Source: Sporosarcina sp. NCCP-2222 (GTDB taxonomy: Bacteria > Bacillota > Bacilli > Bacillales_A > Planococcaceae). From it: 64,000 nt of DNA. Position 1 is the stretch's first letter. Each line of letters starts with the position of its first letter. The notes under the pieces were generated by a model. The model was not told the DNA's origin. It ran no database searches and saw only the letters and a list, made by a program, of their open reading frames with translations. Location: contig NZ_BQYK01000001.1 in the NCBI RefSeq assembly GCF_023168145.1, positions 643,243-707,242 of the forward strand. Direction: 5' to 3'. Shown here piece by piece: positions 50,019 to 58,866 of this stretch. Made by a program: the position numbers and the translations under genes.

Positions 50019-52262
50019 TCATACATGACTCGTCTTTTTTGCGCTTTCCAAGATTTCCGGACTTGCGGATGTGATCAGATGCAACTCGTGCATCGGCCGG
50101 GTCATCGCCACATAAATCAGCTTGCGATCAATGGGCTGATCGCGGAATGGCTCATCGAAAGCCGCCACAATCACCGCATCGAACTCAAGTCCCTTTGATA
50201 AATGGCTCGGGACAATCAGCATCCGGTCTCCATCGATATCGGATTGCTCCTCCAGCAATTGAACGAGCATGCCGGCGCTCTCCAATTGGTTGAAAATATG
50301 CAGAGCTTCTTTCCTTGTTTTACATATTAATGCTACCGATCGATGGCCGCGCTCGCGAATCTCCCCATAAATAGCCTGGATTCTCTCTGTTTCTAACTTT
50401 TCCATCTCATAAAATTCAGGCTCGCGGCCATGACGGACGACTGGCTCGACTAGTGGAAGCTCCTCTTCCATATCCTTCAATACTTCGTTTGCGAGCTCCA
50501 TAATTTCAATCGTCGTCCGGTAGCTTTTTTGCAACGTCGTATAAGTCGCCCGGGGAAACATGTCCCGGATCGGTTCCCAAGAGGTCAATGCCCGGTAGCT
50601 ATGAATGCCTTGCGCCAGATCGCCTACCATTGTGAACATATCCGTTCCTAGACCTTCCTGCAGCGCTGCCAGCTGGAACTCACTATAATCTTGCACCTCG
50701 TCAATGAAGACGACGCGCATTTTCCATTCATCCGAAAGCCCCTTGATTTTGACATGCAAATAGAAGAGAGCCGCCAAATCCTCCGTCTCCCACGTTTCTT
50801 TCCGGTGTGCATCGAGCAATAAATTGCGTTCATCAGGCGTCCAATCAAAAGCCAATTCTTCCTGCAATTCTTTGTCGGTCAGCCAACTCCGATACAGCCG
50901 CTTCACATGATGCTTTTTAAATCGTCTCATATAGGAAGCAACCTTCGATTTGCCTTCCTTCTCAATTGCCGGCAACCTCGTATCGCGTTCTTCCATTACC
51001 CTAGTAATCCGTGCGCGCCGTTTTTCGTCATCCCGAATTCCATAGAGGGCCTTGTCGAGGGCCTCCTCATATTTCGCGGATAAGTTGGCGTAAAGCTGCT
51101 TCCGTTTCCGGGTCACTTCCGTTTGCATGACGAGTTTAATCCGATCAAGACGTTTCTCGATCGGCATGTAGCGGAAATCTTCCAGGAAGAGCCGTTTGAG
51201 TCGGGTGGCCCTCATGATCCGGTATTTATCAATGTACACATCTTCGAACAGAGCAGCCGTGTCCTGTTCGAGCTTTTCGATATAGCGCTGCATCACTTCG
51301 CGATACTGCAGCGAGCCTTTCATCCGAGTTAGAAATAACGATTCTTCTTCCAGTGACATTGCCGCAGTTAATCGTTCCAGCTTTCGATTAGGGTCACTCA
51401 ATTTCAAGGACAACCCAGTTGCCTGGAGAATATACTCGTCAAAGGTCGACTGATAGATGTTGCCTACCCCTAACTCCGGCAATACATCTCCAATATAGTC
51501 CATGAACAATTTACTCGGCGCCAAAATCATTAATTTATTCGCCGGAAAATCCGTCATCGAATAAAGAAAATACGAAATCCGGTGAAGGGCAATCGTCGTT
51601 TTACCACTGCCCGCAGCTCCTTGCACGATGATTGGCTGATGCAAATTGGCGCGGATGATCTCATTCTGCTCCGCTTGAATCGTCGACACAATTTCAGTAA
51701 GCCGCACATCCGCCTTGCCGGAAAGCGCTTCTTGCAGTAACTCATCGTTTGTCGTCAAGTCGATATCTCGAATGTCGAGCAGTTCGCCTTCTTCGATCTT
51801 GTACTGGCGTTTAGAAAAAAGATGCCCGCTAATTTCTTCGTCACGGACATGGTACGTCATATCGCCCAATCTGCCGTCATAGTAAACATTCGCAACCGGG
51901 GATCGCCAGTCGACTATGATCGGCTCTTGCGTCTCCTGATGAAAAACCGACGTCTTGCCGATATACAAAAACTGATCCTTTTCCCCTTCCGATTGGAAAT
52001 GAATACGTGCAAAGTAAGGCTTTTGCTGAATCGCTTCCAGCCCTTCCTTCTGGGAACGGGCCATTTCAAAAAATCGGGTGTTGGTCAAAATGTTGATGTA
52101 GCTTAAACTAGAATCCAAATAATCCAAGTCAGCCATAGCATGCCGGATTTGCTCCTGCGAGGATTTCACATCACGCTGTGACACTTCCAATAGTGTTCGC
52201 ATGTATTTTTTCGTGTAGTCGAGACGCTCCAATTCAAAATCAAAATCAGGGTGTTTCTGCAT
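50019..52262 (-). CDS. helD: HelD-type superfamily 1 helicase
   Basis: A 747-residue UvrD/Rep-like ATPase of the HelD class, which in Bacillus binds RNA polymerase and releases it from stalled complexes. An N-terminal coiled-coil arm (about 1-60: ELERLDYTKKYMRTLLEVSQ, RDVKSSQEQIRHAMADLDYL) is followed by the split motor: Walker A VQGAAGSGKTTIALHR near 220, Walker B in VVFIDEVQDYSEFQ near 560, and the motif FTMVGDLAQGIHSY. An inserted charged helical arm (about 340-520) precedes the C-terminal RecA-like part (HLSKGLEFDAVIV, LIYVAMTRPMHELHLI). ATG 52262 follows GGAGG. Typical HelD length. Confidence 0.92.
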   Translation of the reverse strand: MQKHPDFDFELERLDYTKKYMRTLLEVSQRDVKSSQEQIRHAMADLDYLDSSLSYINILTNTRFFEMARSQKEGLEAIQQKPYFARIHFQSEGEKDQFLYIGKTSVFHQETQEPIIVDWRSPVANVYYDGRLGDMTYHVRDEEISGHLFSKRQYKIEEGELLDIRDIDLTTNDELLQEALSGKADVRLTEIVSTIQAEQNEIIRANLHQPIIVQGAAGSGKTTIALHRISYFLYSMTDFPANKLMILAPSKLFMDYIGDVLPELGVGNIYQSTFDEYILQATGLSLKLSDPNRKLERLTAAMSLEEESLFLTRMKGSLQYREVMQRYIEKLEQDTAALFEDVYIDKYRIMRATRLKRLFLEDFRYMPIEKRLDRIKLVMQTEVTRKRKQLYANLSAKYEEALDKALYGIRDDEKRRARITRVMEERDTRLPAIEKEGKSKVASYMRRFKKHHVKRLYRSWLTDKELQEELAFDWTPDERNLLLDAHRKETWETEDLAALFYLHVKIKGLSDEWKMRVVFIDEVQDYSEFQLAALQEGLGTDMFTMVGDLAQGIHSYRALTSWEPIRDMFPRATYTTLQKSYRTTIEIMELANEVLKDMEEELPLVEPVVRHGREPEFYEMEKLETERIQAIYGEIRERGHRSVALICKTRKEALHIFNQLESAGMLVQLLEEQSDIDGDRMLIVPSHLSKGLEFDAVIVAAFDEPFRDQPIDRKLIYVAMTRPMHELHLITSASPEILESAKKTSHV

Positions 52263-52342
52263 AGTACAGATCCTCCAATTTGCATATTTTGCGTCCTGCA
52301 GTATGTAGTAATTGAGATGTTGGGGAATGAAACAAGAATTTG

Positions 52343-52371
52343 ATTGTACCATGCTGGAATGTTTTGGGCAA
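52343..52371 (-). promoter_or_regulatory. helD promoter
   Basis: On the reverse strand TTGCCC (52371-52366), a 17-nt spacer and TACAAT (52348-52343) with a TGG extension. The remaining gap to 52592 shows nothing I recognise. Confidence 0.68.
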
Positions 52372-52592
52372 TACAACTTTACAGAAAACTTGCATGAATA
52401 TGTTTTTTTAAATGGATTTCCGGTAGGACGGGGGTCCATTTATTTTGTCATTTACAGGTTTTATCAATGAAGTTTTCAATCACTATTTGGCAGTTAGGGC
52501 AAATTCAACGTATTATCGATCAACCTTGCTTTTATCATTCTATTTGAATGTTTCTCGGTCACTTCCATAATGTTATCAGTCCGTCGCCAATT

Positions 52593-52637
52593 TAAAAAAA
52601 ATCAGGCAGAGAAAATGATTTGTCTTCTCTGCCTGAT
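52593..52637 (-). terminator. Terminator of the second chemoreceptor gene
   Basis: ATCAGGCAGAGAA pairs with TTCTCTGCCTGAT on the reverse strand and is followed by eight T residues, 16 nt after the receptor stop. Confidence 0.92.
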
Positions 52638-52652
52638 CTGCTCCGCGGCTTG

Positions 52653-54341
52653 TTAAATGGTAAAACGGGCCATATCGCTTTGAAGCCGTTCGGCTACTTC
52701 TGAAAGGGTTTGTGCGCTGGAAGAAATCTCTTCGTTTGATGCGAGCTGCTCTTCTGTTGCTGCACTTGTCGATTGTGCTTCTGCCGCACTTTGCACAGCG
52801 AGATGCTGTACTTGGGAAGCCCCATCTTTCACGCGCTCTGTCATCTGTTGGATTTGCAAAATTGCAGCTGAAACCGACTGCACTTTCTCTTTGACTTCAG
52901 TTGCCGCGCTTTCGATGTCTGTAAAGACTCGTCCTGTACGCTCTGTAATGCCTAAACCTTCTTGCACTTTTTCAGTACCTGCTTCCGTACTGCTGACTGC
53001 CATTGCAACATTTTTTATAATAGTCTCGATCATGCGTCCGATATCTGTCGCAGATTGTTTCGACTGCTCGGCTAAATTCCGCACTTCATCTGCGACGACG
53101 GCGAAGCCTTTTCCATGTTCGCCTGCACGAGCCGCTTCGATTGCCGCGTTTAATGCCAGGAGGTTCGTTTGCTCGGCAATATCCGTAATCAACCGAGTCA
53201 CTTGGCGGATGTTTTCAGAGTACTCCGCCAGCTCGCTAATGACATGTGCAGATTCCTCAATTGACTTGGAAATGGTCGACATTTGCCCTGACACATCCTT
53301 CATCAGGGATGCTCCTTCTTCCACTAGATGAGCTACTTGTTCAGTGGAAGTCAGCATTGCTTCATTGTGGTGTGTAATTTGGTCGATGCCGTCCGCCATT
53401 TCAGCCATGGCCGAAACTGATTCTGATACCAGGTTTGTTTGTGTATCACTGGATATCAAGTTCTTTTCGGCAATTTCCGCGACCATTTCTGATGCTGCCA
53501 AACTTTCTTCAGAGCTCGCGGATAATTCCTCTGCCTGTGCTGCCAGCTCATGTGCCGTCTGGCGGGTCGAACTGATAATGGTTCGGAGATCGGAAGCCAT
53601 TTCATTAAATGCATCTGCCATTTCACCGATTTCATCCCTGTTTTTTATATGCACGGGTTCCATGGAAAAGTCGCCGGAAGCGAGCTGTTTCAGTGACGAA
53701 GTCACTTTCTTTACTGGTCTTGTAATGCTTCGGCTGATGATGGTTGCAATTACCATACTCAGAAGAGCAGCTACTATAATCACTCCCAGGATGAATAGAC
53801 CTGTCACTTTCATTCGGTCATCCAGCTTTTTTTGAGTTGACGCTACTTGTTCCCTCTGCAACTTTGTTAGCTCTTGCGCTTTCTTGGAAATGAGCGTCTG
53901 ATACGGCTCTGCTTCGCCTGCTAATCGCAATGCTTCTACATCGTTTCCATTATTAAAAGTGCTGACTGCCTTACTCGTTAATTCTTCATAACTTGTCGAT
54001 GCAACTTTGATTTCTTCCAATAAAGCCAGTGCCGATTCATCGTTTAATTGATTAGACAACTTTTCAATCGTTCCATCAAGATTCTCAAGCAACTCTCTGC
54101 GATTTTTCAAGTAACTGACTTGCTTATATAGTAAATACCCACGCAGATCATTGGATAGTTCATTTTGATTGGTTGCCAGCTGTTCAAGAGTGATGACGTT
54201 TTCCATTCGATCCTCTATTAAGTATGTATATCGCTCTTTGATATCAGGTATGGTCAAATAGTTCAATACGCCAGAGACAATGAGTAACAACACTAAACCT
54301 AAGAATCCTGCCCACAATTTTTTGCTTACAGAAAATTTCAT
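52653..54341 (-). CDS. Methyl-accepting chemotaxis protein (second of three)
   Basis: A 562-residue chemoreceptor. Helix 1 is [20 protein letters not shown], followed by an extracytoplasmic helical sensor of about 150 residues and helix 2 [24 protein letters not shown] follows (about 203-255, [20 protein letters not shown]), then a long signalling bundle with tip [20 protein letters not shown] and [20 protein letters not shown]. Its cytoplasmic half is close to that of the receptor at 54542, while the sensor halves differ, which fits tandem duplication with diverged ligand specificity. The gene has its own terminator. No recognisable sigma-D promoter was found. Confidence 0.94.
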   Translation of the reverse strand: MKFSVSKKLWAGFLGLVLLLIVSGVLNYLTIPDIKERYTYLIEDRMENVITLEQLATNQNELSNDLRGYLLYKQVSYLKNRRELLENLDGTIEKLSNQLNDESALALLEEIKVASTSYEELTSKAVSTFNNGNDVEALRLAGEAEPYQTLISKKAQELTKLQREQVASTQKKLDDRMKVTGLFILGVIIVAALLSMVIATIISRSITRPVKKVTSSLKQLASGDFSMEPVHIKNRDEIGEMADAFNEMASDLRTIISSTRQTAHELAAQAEELSASSEESLAASEMVAEIAEKNLISSDTQTNLVSESVSAMAEMADGIDQITHHNEAMLTSTEQVAHLVEEGASLMKDVSGQMSTISKSIEESAHVISELAEYSENIRQVTRLITDIAEQTNLLALNAAIEAARAGEHGKGFAVVADEVRNLAEQSKQSATDIGRMIETIIKNVAMAVSSTEAGTEKVQEGLGITERTGRVFTDIESAATEVKEKVQSVSAAILQIQQMTERVKDGASQVQHLAVQSAAEAQSTSAATEEQLASNEEISSSAQTLSEVAERLQSDMARFTI

Positions 54342-54483
54342 TATTATCCTCCTATACTATCAAACCCTAAATAGTATAGACTAAATTATTTAGATAAGAA
54401 AGGTCATTATAGTTAAATAGTACCTATTTCTTTCCGATTATAAAAACCGACTTGCTCCTAGTCCAAAATAACTCCTCATATCC

Positions 54484-54519
54484 AAAATAATAGATGGCTC
54501 CCTAGGAAGCCATCTATTA
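54484..54519. terminator. Terminator of the third chemoreceptor gene
   Basis: TAATAGATGGCT and AGCCATCTATTA form a perfect 12-bp stem with an 8-nt loop, followed by TTTTGG on the reverse strand and TTTAATG on the plus strand. The rest of 54342-54483 is promoter-region sequence of the second receptor. Confidence 0.85.
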
Positions 54520-54541
54520 TTTAATGCTATGGTAACACCTA

Positions 54542-56230
54542 TTACACATTGAAATGTGCCAAATTACTTTGAAGTTTTTCGGCAAGCATGGCAAGCTGTT
54601 GGGCGCTTGATGAAATCTCCTCATTGGCTGCCAGTTGCTGTTCTGTAGCCGCACTGGTGGATTGCGCTTCCGCAGCTCCTTGGGCTGCCAGTTTTTCAAC
54701 TTCCGAAGCTCCAACCGCCACTTCGTTTACCATGGAAGTCATTTGCACAATTGCTGCAGAGACATTATTTACTTTATCAGCTACTTCGACCGCAGCCTTT
54801 TCTATCTGCTCAAACACTTCATTCGTCTTTCCAGTCACCGTTAATCCATCGGCGACCCGCCGGCTGCCATCTTCAGTTCTCGCTACGGCATTATGGACAT
54901 TATCAATCATATTTTCGACCATTCTGCCAATTTCCTCAGCGGATCGTTTTGATTGCTCCGCCAAATTGCGCACCTCTTCCGCTACGACTGCAAAGCCTTT
55001 TCCATGCTCCCCGGCACGCGCTGCTTCGATTGCCGCATTCAATGCAAGCAGATTCGTTTGCTCTGCAATAGCTGTGATCAACGAAGTGACGTTGCGAATC
55101 TGTTCCGATTGGGATGCCATTTCGGAGATTGCCTCTACCGATTCTTTCATCGTCGTATTGATTGATTTCATTTGTCCCGTAAACTCTGTCATTAATGACG
55201 CGCCGTCCGTAACCAAATGCGTCACCTCTCCTGTAGATTTCAGCATATTTTCATTCTCGGCTGAAATCCGTTCAATACCAGTGGCCATTTCTTTCATGGA
55301 AGCATTCGACTCTTGTACAATGGCGACTTGTGCATCACTCGCCATAATGTTTTTCTCTGCAATTTCAGCTACCATTTCAGAAGCAGCCAAACTTTCTTCG
55401 GAACTGGCTGATAGTTCTTCCGCTTGAACGGCGAGCTGAACAGCAGACTCCCTCGTACTGGAGATGACCTGGCGAATATCATTCGCCATCACATTAAAGG
55501 CAGAGGCCATTTCTCCAATTTCATCTTTATTTTTGATCTGGATTGGCTCTGAAGCAAAATTCCCTTCCGCCATCTGTTTAATAACCGCTGTCAATGAAGC
55601 TACCGGTCTGGCAATGCCATTGCTGATGACCCGTGCCACGATGATACTCACAATCAATGCGAGCGCAATCAAGCCAATCGTCAGAATGCGAGTTGTTTGC
55701 AGTAAATTATGCAGTGCTTTTTCAGTTGTATCGCGCTGTTTGTTCTGATGTTCTATTAATTGTGAGATGCCATCCTTCGCCTTTTTTAGCTGACCGGATG
55801 CTTCATATGCGAGCCCCATCGCATTTTTCTCATTTCCTTTTTGGAAATCCTCCAGGATAAAGCCAGTCATACTTTCATATGTATTGATTCGGTCTGTCAC
55901 GTCAGCCAGCACATTGCGGGCCTCTTCACTTTTTACAAGTGAATCAAGTTCCTGCAATATTTCTGTAGCTTCGGAGTTTAATTGATCTCGGTTTTCTAAA
56001 AAAGTCGATTCCTTGTAAATCATATAGCCCCGAATGTTGTTTGATATTTCATTTTGAATAGCAGACAGTTTTTCAAGAAGAACTATTTTGTTCATCCGAT
56101 CGTCGATGAGAAAACGATATTCGTCACTCACTTTAAACAGCGACCATAGACTTGAGGCTCCAATGACAACCATGATCAGTAATACTGTGAGAAAGCCACC
56201 CCAAATCTTTTTACCTACAGAACGTTTCAT
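54542..56230 (-). CDS. Methyl-accepting chemotaxis protein (third of three)
   Basis: A 562-residue chemoreceptor with the same layout as its downstream neighbour. Helix 1 is [20 protein letters not shown], then a helical sensor ([40 protein letters not shown]), helix 2 [24 protein letters not shown] (about 203-255) and a signalling bundle with [20 protein letters not shown] followed by [20 protein letters not shown]. The N-terminal sensor shares the RGY.IY/LY motif with the other two receptors of this window, so all three probably belong to one expanded subfamily. Ligand unknown. Confidence 0.94.
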   Translation of the reverse strand: MKRSVGKKIWGGFLTVLLIMVVIGASSLWSLFKVSDEYRFLIDDRMNKIVLLEKLSAIQNEISNNIRGYMIYKESTFLENRDQLNSEATEILQELDSLVKSEEARNVLADVTDRINTYESMTGFILEDFQKGNEKNAMGLAYEASGQLKKAKDGISQLIEHQNKQRDTTEKALHNLLQTTRILTIGLIALALIVSIIVARVISNGIARPVASLTAVIKQMAEGNFASEPIQIKNKDEIGEMASAFNVMANDIRQVISSTRESAVQLAVQAEELSASSEESLAASEMVAEIAEKNIMASDAQVAIVQESNASMKEMATGIERISAENENMLKSTGEVTHLVTDGASLMTEFTGQMKSINTTMKESVEAISEMASQSEQIRNVTSLITAIAEQTNLLALNAAIEAARAGEHGKGFAVVAEEVRNLAEQSKRSAEEIGRMVENMIDNVHNAVARTEDGSRRVADGLTVTGKTNEVFEQIEKAAVEVADKVNNVSAAIVQMTSMVNEVAVGASEVEKLAAQGAAEAQSTSAATEQQLAANEEISSSAQQLAMLAEKLQSNLAHFNV

Positions 56231-56448
56231 GACCCCTAACCCCTTTGAAGTATAATATAGTTCTATTATAATTCAGACTAATACAATTAGATAGTACTTT
56301 TAATACACTAACATTATTCAACTTTTTACCTATACAAAAAACTTCCATCTTATTCGATGGAAGCCCAGAGCGTAGACAAAAGCATATTAATTTGTTGTCG
56401 CGTATAAAAATAGTAAGCAACTGTTGCTCACATAAGATTCCTAATAAA

Positions 56449-56577
56449 GTTGATTTCCGCTTCTGGCGGTCGCTTTCCGGGGGGCGGGCGGTGAGCCTCC
56501 TCGTCCGCTGCGCTTCCTGTGGGGTCTCACCTGTCCCGCTCATCCCCCAGGAGTCGCCGCCTTCCGCTCCAATCAAC
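56449..56577. repeat. GC-rich Bacillales-type intergenic repeat, copy 1
   Basis: A segment of 129 nt running from GTTGATTTCCGCTTCTGGCG to CCTTCCGCTCCAATCAAC, with closing arms GTTGATT/AATCAAC and internal blocks such as GGGGGGCGGGCGGTGAGCC and GTGGGGTCTCACCTG. Its composition is much more GC-rich than the flanks. I recognise it as the kind of repeat scattered between genes in many Bacillales; its function is unknown. Open frames in it are artefacts. Confidence 0.75.
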
Positions 56578-56686
56578 GGATGTTCTGCTAACAAGTTATG
56601 TTAGTAATAATTAAAATGATGAACCTTGTATATAGGAAGTTAAAGGAACTTTCATATTTACTTAATCATAAAGAAATTATATTAAA

Positions 56687-56904
56687 GGCAGGGAGTGCAA
56701 CGTAGACTCCTATGGGAATAGCTTGAGATGAAGACTCCACAGGTAAAGCCGTCACGTAGTACGGCTTTTGCGAGCTTAAGCGAATGCGTAGCGAGCAACG
56801 GATGTATAATTTCTGCGCGAGGCGCAGGAATTATACAAATCGAACCCTTCGCTGTTCGATTGGCTGAAGCCAAGCTCATGGAAAGCAAAGTTGCGCTCCC
56901 TGCC
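56687..56904. repeat. Large multi-hairpin intergenic repeat, copy 2
   Basis: The outer arms GGCAGGGAG and CTCCCTGCC, continued by GCAAC/GTTGC, close a 218-nt element. Inside lie AAAGCCGT/ACGGCTTT, TGTATAATT-CTGCGC paired with GCGCAG-AATTATACA, TCGAA/TTCGA and TTGGCT/AGCCAA hairpins. It contains GTAGACTCCTATGGGAATAG, a diverged form of the ACTCCTGCGGGAA block of the Bacillales repeat. The accumulation of perfect stems suggests a selected cruciform or RNA structure. Confidence 0.7.
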
Positions 56905-56988
56905 GGTTTGTTTATGCATTTCTATTCATCTCGAAGTGACTTTGTCTACAGTCTGAGCTTCCATCTTATTCGATGGAAGCCTTCACAA

Positions 56989-57672
56989 CTATATTTTTCG
57001 AAATTCTACTTTCCACTCGTCTTCCTCCAACACGATGCCGACTCCAACCCAGCCTTTCTTCAGCATCTCTTGCTGACGTTCAATATTTCCCATAGTAATA
57101 AAGACGGCTGCTGCACGATAAACCGGCCGCGCAGTCAAATTCTTCATTAAAATATAACGCATCTTCGTTCCGTATTTTTCTTTCAAGGAAACAATATGCA
57201 TCCCAAGATCTAATTTATCCTTCAAACTCGCAATGTTGAAAGGGGCTACCGTCGTACAGATGTAACGGTGCTTTTCCTGATCAATTTCACTGAGAAGTAT
57301 TTTGCCTAGAATCCGCTGTAAACTATTTCCCCTTTGCTCCGGATCGACATTCGTAATTTCTGAATAGAGCACTGTTGGAAATTCTTCTTTTGCAAGACCG
57401 ACATCCAACCCAAGATGCTCTTCCTCATTAACATCAGGTTCCATCATGGCACGGAACGCGATCAGTTTTCCGTCCAGATACACACCAAGCATAATTCCTT
57501 TTCCGCCGAGTATGTAGGCAAATTCCTGCTCCTTGAGCGGCTCAAGAAATTCTTTTGTGTCGAGGGCGGCATATACTCTTTCTTGAAGCGATAAAATCTC
57601 CGGCAGCTGTTCCATTCCGAGTTGGCGCACTTCTACCATTTGACCATTCCGTAATGTAAGCTCCTGTCTCAT
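56989..57672 (-). CDS. GNAT-like acetyltransferase co-transcribed with dipeptide epimerase
   Basis: A 227-residue protein with a GNAT-type core: VEVRQLGMEQLPEILSLQER at the N-terminus, a central strand with IMLGVYLDGKLIAFRAMM, then LYSEITNVDPEQRGNSLQRI with the Q/R-x-x-G-x acetyl-CoA loop (EQRGNSLQ), and IASLKDKLDLGMHIVSLKEK. It is longer than minimal GNAT enzymes, with an extra C-terminal segment ending WKVEFRKI. Its start overlaps the epimerase stop by ATGA, so both belong to one unit. It could acetylate an amino acid or peptide product of the pathway; this is inferred from linkage only. Confidence 0.82.
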   Translation of the reverse strand: MRQELTLRNGQMVEVRQLGMEQLPEILSLQERVYAALDTKEFLEPLKEQEFAYILGGKGIMLGVYLDGKLIAFRAMMEPDVNEEEHLGLDVGLAKEEFPTVLYSEITNVDPEQRGNSLQRILGKILLSEIDQEKHRYICTTVAPFNIASLKDKLDLGMHIVSLKEKYGTKMRYILMKNLTARPVYRAAAVFITMGNIERQQEMLKKGWVGVGIVLEEDEWKVEFRKI

Positions 57673-58781
57673 TTTTCAATCCTCTCCGTCATGACCGTCA
57701 ATTTTTCCAGCATCTTTTCGTCAACATTAACTCCTAGGCCAGGCTGGTCGGTTAAGCGTATAAACGGCACGTCATATTTCAAATCTCCGATATCCTCACT
57801 AAACTTTAATGGCCCGGTCAATTCTACACTTGTCATAATGCGTTTTGAGAAGGCGACATGGAAACCGGCGGCAGATCCGACAGACGATTCAACCATTGAA
57901 CCGATTTGACACTCGATACCTGCCATTTCGGCCATATGAGCCAATTTCATTGCGGGATAGATTCCTCCGCACTTCATCAATTTGATATTTACTTTATCCG
58001 CAGCCCTCTTTGCAATAATCTCTCGCATTTCACGCGGGCCGCGCAATCCTTCATCGATCATTGTTGGAACCGATGTTTTAGATTTGATTTCAACCATTGC
58101 GTCAATATCATCTGCCAGGACGGGCTGCTCCAGCCAGTCCAAACCGCATTGCTCCAGCCTTCCTAACGCTTGCAAGGTTGTGGAACTATTCTTCCATCCT
58201 TGATTCACATCGACGCGGATTGCAATTTCCTCTCCCACCCGTTCACGAACCGCCTGAATTCGTTCGACATCCTTCCACATATCCGTGCCGACTTTCATTT
58301 TTAACGAACGGTAGCCTTCAGATACCCGGTTCTCTGCCTCACCGGCCATCTCTTCCGGAGCAGCGATGCTTAACACATGGGTAATCGGAAATTCATCATG
58401 GTATCTGCCGCCGAGCAGTTGGTAGACAGGCACACCAAGCGCTTTCCCGACTAGATCATAGCAAGCAATGTCGATGGCCGCTTTGGCTGTCGGCACTCCA
58501 TAGATTGCCTTGTCCATTACCTCATGGATCTTCTCAAAATTCGCGGGATTTTCTCCTATCAATTTTGGCGCCAATGTATGCTGCAGTACAGCAAAAGTGC
58601 TCTCCCAGCTTTCTCCTGTGACATGCTCATCCGCCACCCCTTCTCCATAGCCGACATGTCCTGTGTCGGTTGTGATCTTTACAATGATGGATGGCATTGT
58701 GTCGTAAGATGCATAGCTAATAACAAAGGGTTCATATAGCGGAAGATGGATTCCATATACCTCAATACTTGTAATTTTCAT
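57669..58781 (-). CDS. Enolase-superfamily dipeptide epimerase (L-Ala-D/L-Glu type)
   Basis: A 370-residue MR/MLE-type enzyme of the enolase superfamily. The N-terminal capping domain (about 1-125, PLYEPFVISYASYDTMPSII) precedes the barrel with the acid/base motif SLKMKVG (KxK), metal ligands in RVDVNQGW (Asp), DWLEQPV (Glu) and TMIDEGLRG (Asp/Glu), and the opposite lysine in VNIKLMKCGG. This set fits dipeptide epimerases such as YkfB, which act on murein-derived dipeptides. Other 1,1-proton-transfer reactions (for example muconate cycloisomerase or N-succinylamino acid racemase) cannot be excluded. It is divergent from the regulator gene at 58867. Confidence 0.86.
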   Translation of the reverse strand: MKITSIEVYGIHLPLYEPFVISYASYDTMPSIIVKITTDTGHVGYGEGVADEHVTGESWESTFAVLQHTLAPKLIGENPANFEKIHEVMDKAIYGVPTAKAAIDIACYDLVGKALGVPVYQLLGGRYHDEFPITHVLSIAAPEEMAGEAENRVSEGYRSLKMKVGTDMWKDVERIQAVRERVGEEIAIRVDVNQGWKNSSTTLQALGRLEQCGLDWLEQPVLADDIDAMVEIKSKTSVPTMIDEGLRGPREMREIIAKRAADKVNIKLMKCGGIYPAMKLAHMAEMAGIECQIGSMVESSVGSAAGFHVAFSKRIMTSVELTGPLKFSEDIGDLKYDVPFIRLTDQPGLGVNVDEKMLEKLTVMTERIEK

Positions 58782-58800
58782 GAAACATTTTCCTTTCTAA

Positions 58801-58830
58801 TTGGCTTTTCTCTACTAAATATTGTATCAT
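58801..58830 (+). promoter_or_regulatory. Promoter of the unusual regulator gene
   Basis: TTGGCT (58801-58806), an 18-nt spacer and TATCAT (58825-58830); the operator-like repeat begins immediately after the -10 box. Confidence 0.5.
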
Positions 58831-58851
58831 TGTCGTTAAATAGTCGCTATA
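58831..58851. promoter_or_regulatory. Operator-like direct repeat between epimerase and regulator genes
   Basis: On the reverse strand the site reads TAGCGACTATTTAACGACA: two TARCGAC units with an 11-bp period (one DNA turn). A near-identical site lies in the nhaC promoter at 61664. Its position over the start regions of both divergent genes fits repression and autoregulation by the adjacent regulator. Confidence 0.68.
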
Positions 58852-58866
58852 TATTCAGGAGGATTT

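Larger units (their letters stand above)
56342..56981. mobile_element. MITE-like element with ~40-bp terminal inverted repeats, no transposase
   Basis: A 24-bp hairpin sequence (56342-56365, CTTCCATC/GATGGAAG stem) recurs identically at 56958-56981. Just inside each copy lie inverted segments: GTAGACAAA at the left and TTTGTCTAC at the right, with matching CAGA/TCTG. Because the hairpin is nearly palindromic, the ends together form an inverted repeat of about 40 bp. The interior contains two hairpin-rich repeats (56449-56577 and 56687-56904) and no plausible gene. It may instead be two terminators flanking intergenic repeats; the right copy does lie 8 nt after the GNAT gene stop. Confidence 0.55.

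Noticed and set aside
56392..56888. Open frames of 60-140 codons on both strands in the repeat element
   Set aside because: They lie wholly in repeats with perfect hairpins, have no ribosome sites, and give low-complexity proteins typical of spurious annotations in Bacillales repeats.
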